Shown one piece after another: positions 47,558 through 48,382 of a stretch of DNA of 48,382 nt. Position numbers and translations under genes: made by a program. The stretch lies in the NCBI GenBank assembly GCA_021852055.1, contig JAJZOD010000001.1:1-48382 (forward strand), written 5' to 3'. This DNA comes from Microcaldota archaeon. Its GTDB lineage: Archaea > Micrarchaeota > Micrarchaeia > Micrarchaeales > CABMGC01. Every line of letters starts with the position of its first letter. Within the stretch, counting starts at the first letter, position 1. Under the pieces are notes generated by a model. It was given only the letters and a program-made list of their open reading frames with translations, was not told the origin of the DNA and made no database searches.

Positions 47558-48382
47558 AATTTTTAAGCCACCTAGAGGATGGCTTGGCTCTAATAGCGTT
47601 AAAGGCCGTGGCAAGCTGCGATAAGCCTGGGGTAGTTGCAAGTCGAACGTTGAACCCAGGATAGCCGATTGCACCATGAATAGTGGTGCATGCGTACGCG
47701 GGGAACTGAAAGATCTTAGTACCCGCAGGAAAAGAAAGCATATGCGATGCCGTTAATAATGCGAATGAAAGCGGCGAAGGGCAAACCGAATGCGGCTGCG
47801 CAAGCAGCCGTAGATGTGGTGCAGCGCCTGACCGGTTTCTCGAGGTGAACATCTTGGAAAAGATGGCCATAGAGAGTGACAGCCTCGTAGTCGGAGAGAG
47901 ATCGGCCACTGCTGCAGAAGAGTAGTCCAGCTTAGTTATGCTGAACGAATACGGGGGCATTAAACCCCAACCCTAAATATTGATTAGAGACCGATAGTGA
48001 ACAAGTAGCGCGAGCGAAAGCTGAAAAGCACCCACACGCGTGGGAGTGAAATGATCTGAAACTAGGTGGTTACGAGAAGATATGGCATGAAAGGAATGAT
48101 GCGCACCAAGCGAAGCTGGGAAACCAGCCAGCAAAATGCGCGGATCAGTGTCATGTCCTTCTTCTCGAAGCAAGAGCCAGGGAGTGTATGGGTGTGGCAA
48201 GGCGAAAGCCGAAGTGAAAGCGAGTGCGCGCAGGAAACGAGGCGCAGGATGTGAAAACATCTAAGTCACCTTCATACGACCCGAAGCCATTGTGATCTAC
48301 GCGCGGCCAGGACGAAGTCTGGTTTGTACCGGATGGAGGTCCGCAACCAATCCTAGTATATCTGGCTGCTTCTGAGCCTACC
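47558..48382 (+). rRNA. rrl: 23S ribosomal RNA, 5' part (cut by window edge)
   Basis: Conserved large-subunit segments appear in order: TTAAGCCACCTAGAGGATGG, GTGGCAAGCTGCGATAAGCC, GGGGAACTGAAAGATCTTAG with AGTACCCGCAGGAAAAGAAA, AATGCGAATGAAAGCGGCGA, CCGATAGTGAACAAGTAGCG, then GAAAAGCACCC and CGACCCGAAGCCATTGTGAT. This covers domain I and part of II. The exact 5' end is approximate. Protein-like frames here are spurious. After about 48340 the sequence departs from the expected rRNA. Confidence 0.93.

Noticed and set aside
47336-47960. Protein-like frames on the minus strand across the 23S region
   Set aside because: The plus strand is conserved 23S rRNA and its leader; the frames have no supporting motifs.

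Overview
The window is archaeal. It carries a contiguous archaeal spc-type ribosomal cluster that includes the RNase P subunit Rpp29, plus eL40, eS6, aIF2-gamma, CDC48, a Dim2-like KH protein, topoisomerase VI-B and the start of an archaeal 23S rRNA. Start codons are preceded by GGTG/GTGAT motifs and promoters have archaeal TATA boxes about 25-30 bp upstream. Compact genes, a 23S rRNA apparently unlinked from 16S, decayed TnpB-type insertion sequences and a diversity-generating-retroelement remnant suggest a DPANN lineage, most likely Micrarchaeota (ARMAN-like). That placement is inference.

Layout. (1) 0.1-4.7 kb: NicO-like metal transporter divergent from a NikR-like regulator, an unknown gene, and a PadR/ABC-ATPase/ABC-2-permease operon. 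(2) 4.7-6.1 kb: folP-folK. (3) 6.2-8.3 kb: a graveyard holding a truncated DGR-type reverse transcriptase, a probable DGR variable protein, a 60-bp perfect direct repeat bracketing both, several short tails resembling Cas1 C-termini, and a truncated restriction enzyme. (4) 8.3-9.6 kb: SelW-like redox protein, HxlR regulator, low-molecular-weight phosphatase/ArsC-like protein, tRNA-Pro. (5) 9.7-18.8 kb: informational genes (eL40, CDC48, eS6, aIF2-gamma, DHH, KH protein, Top6B). (6) 18.8-34.9 kb: one large leftward locus of membrane proteins around a VirB4/HerA-type ATPase. (7) 35.0-36.0 kb: tnpB remnant, small membrane protein, tRNA-His. (8) 36.2-42.0 kb: ribosomal operon. (9) 42.2-47.3 kb: MFS exporter, F420/NADP-reductase-like protein, an anchored surface protein and an unknown leaderless gene. 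(10) 47.4 kb to the edge: 23S rRNA with its own promoter.

The exciting part is region 6. Six consecutive polytopic proteins share a VirB6/TrbL-like plan: an early membrane pair around an [EF]Y-x-E motif, then a conserved 'G-[IL]-[IL]-x-R-[AS]-4x-R-x-x-G-G' membrane motif. They are followed by two proteins that look like two transmembrane helices fused to a VirB4 N-terminal-type domain, then a separate VirB4-like ATPase. The ATPase's C-terminal domain is repeated as a stand-alone gene next door. After that come a zinc-ribbon membrane protein, a coiled-coil/winged-helix protein, a tiny gene and a 793-residue surface-anchored protein. I read this as a type IV secretion/Ced-Ted-like DNA or protein transfer machine with an expanded, possibly hetero-oligomeric channel. 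Several solo IS200/IS605-like ends lie in and beside it, one of which supplies the stop codon of the ATPase.
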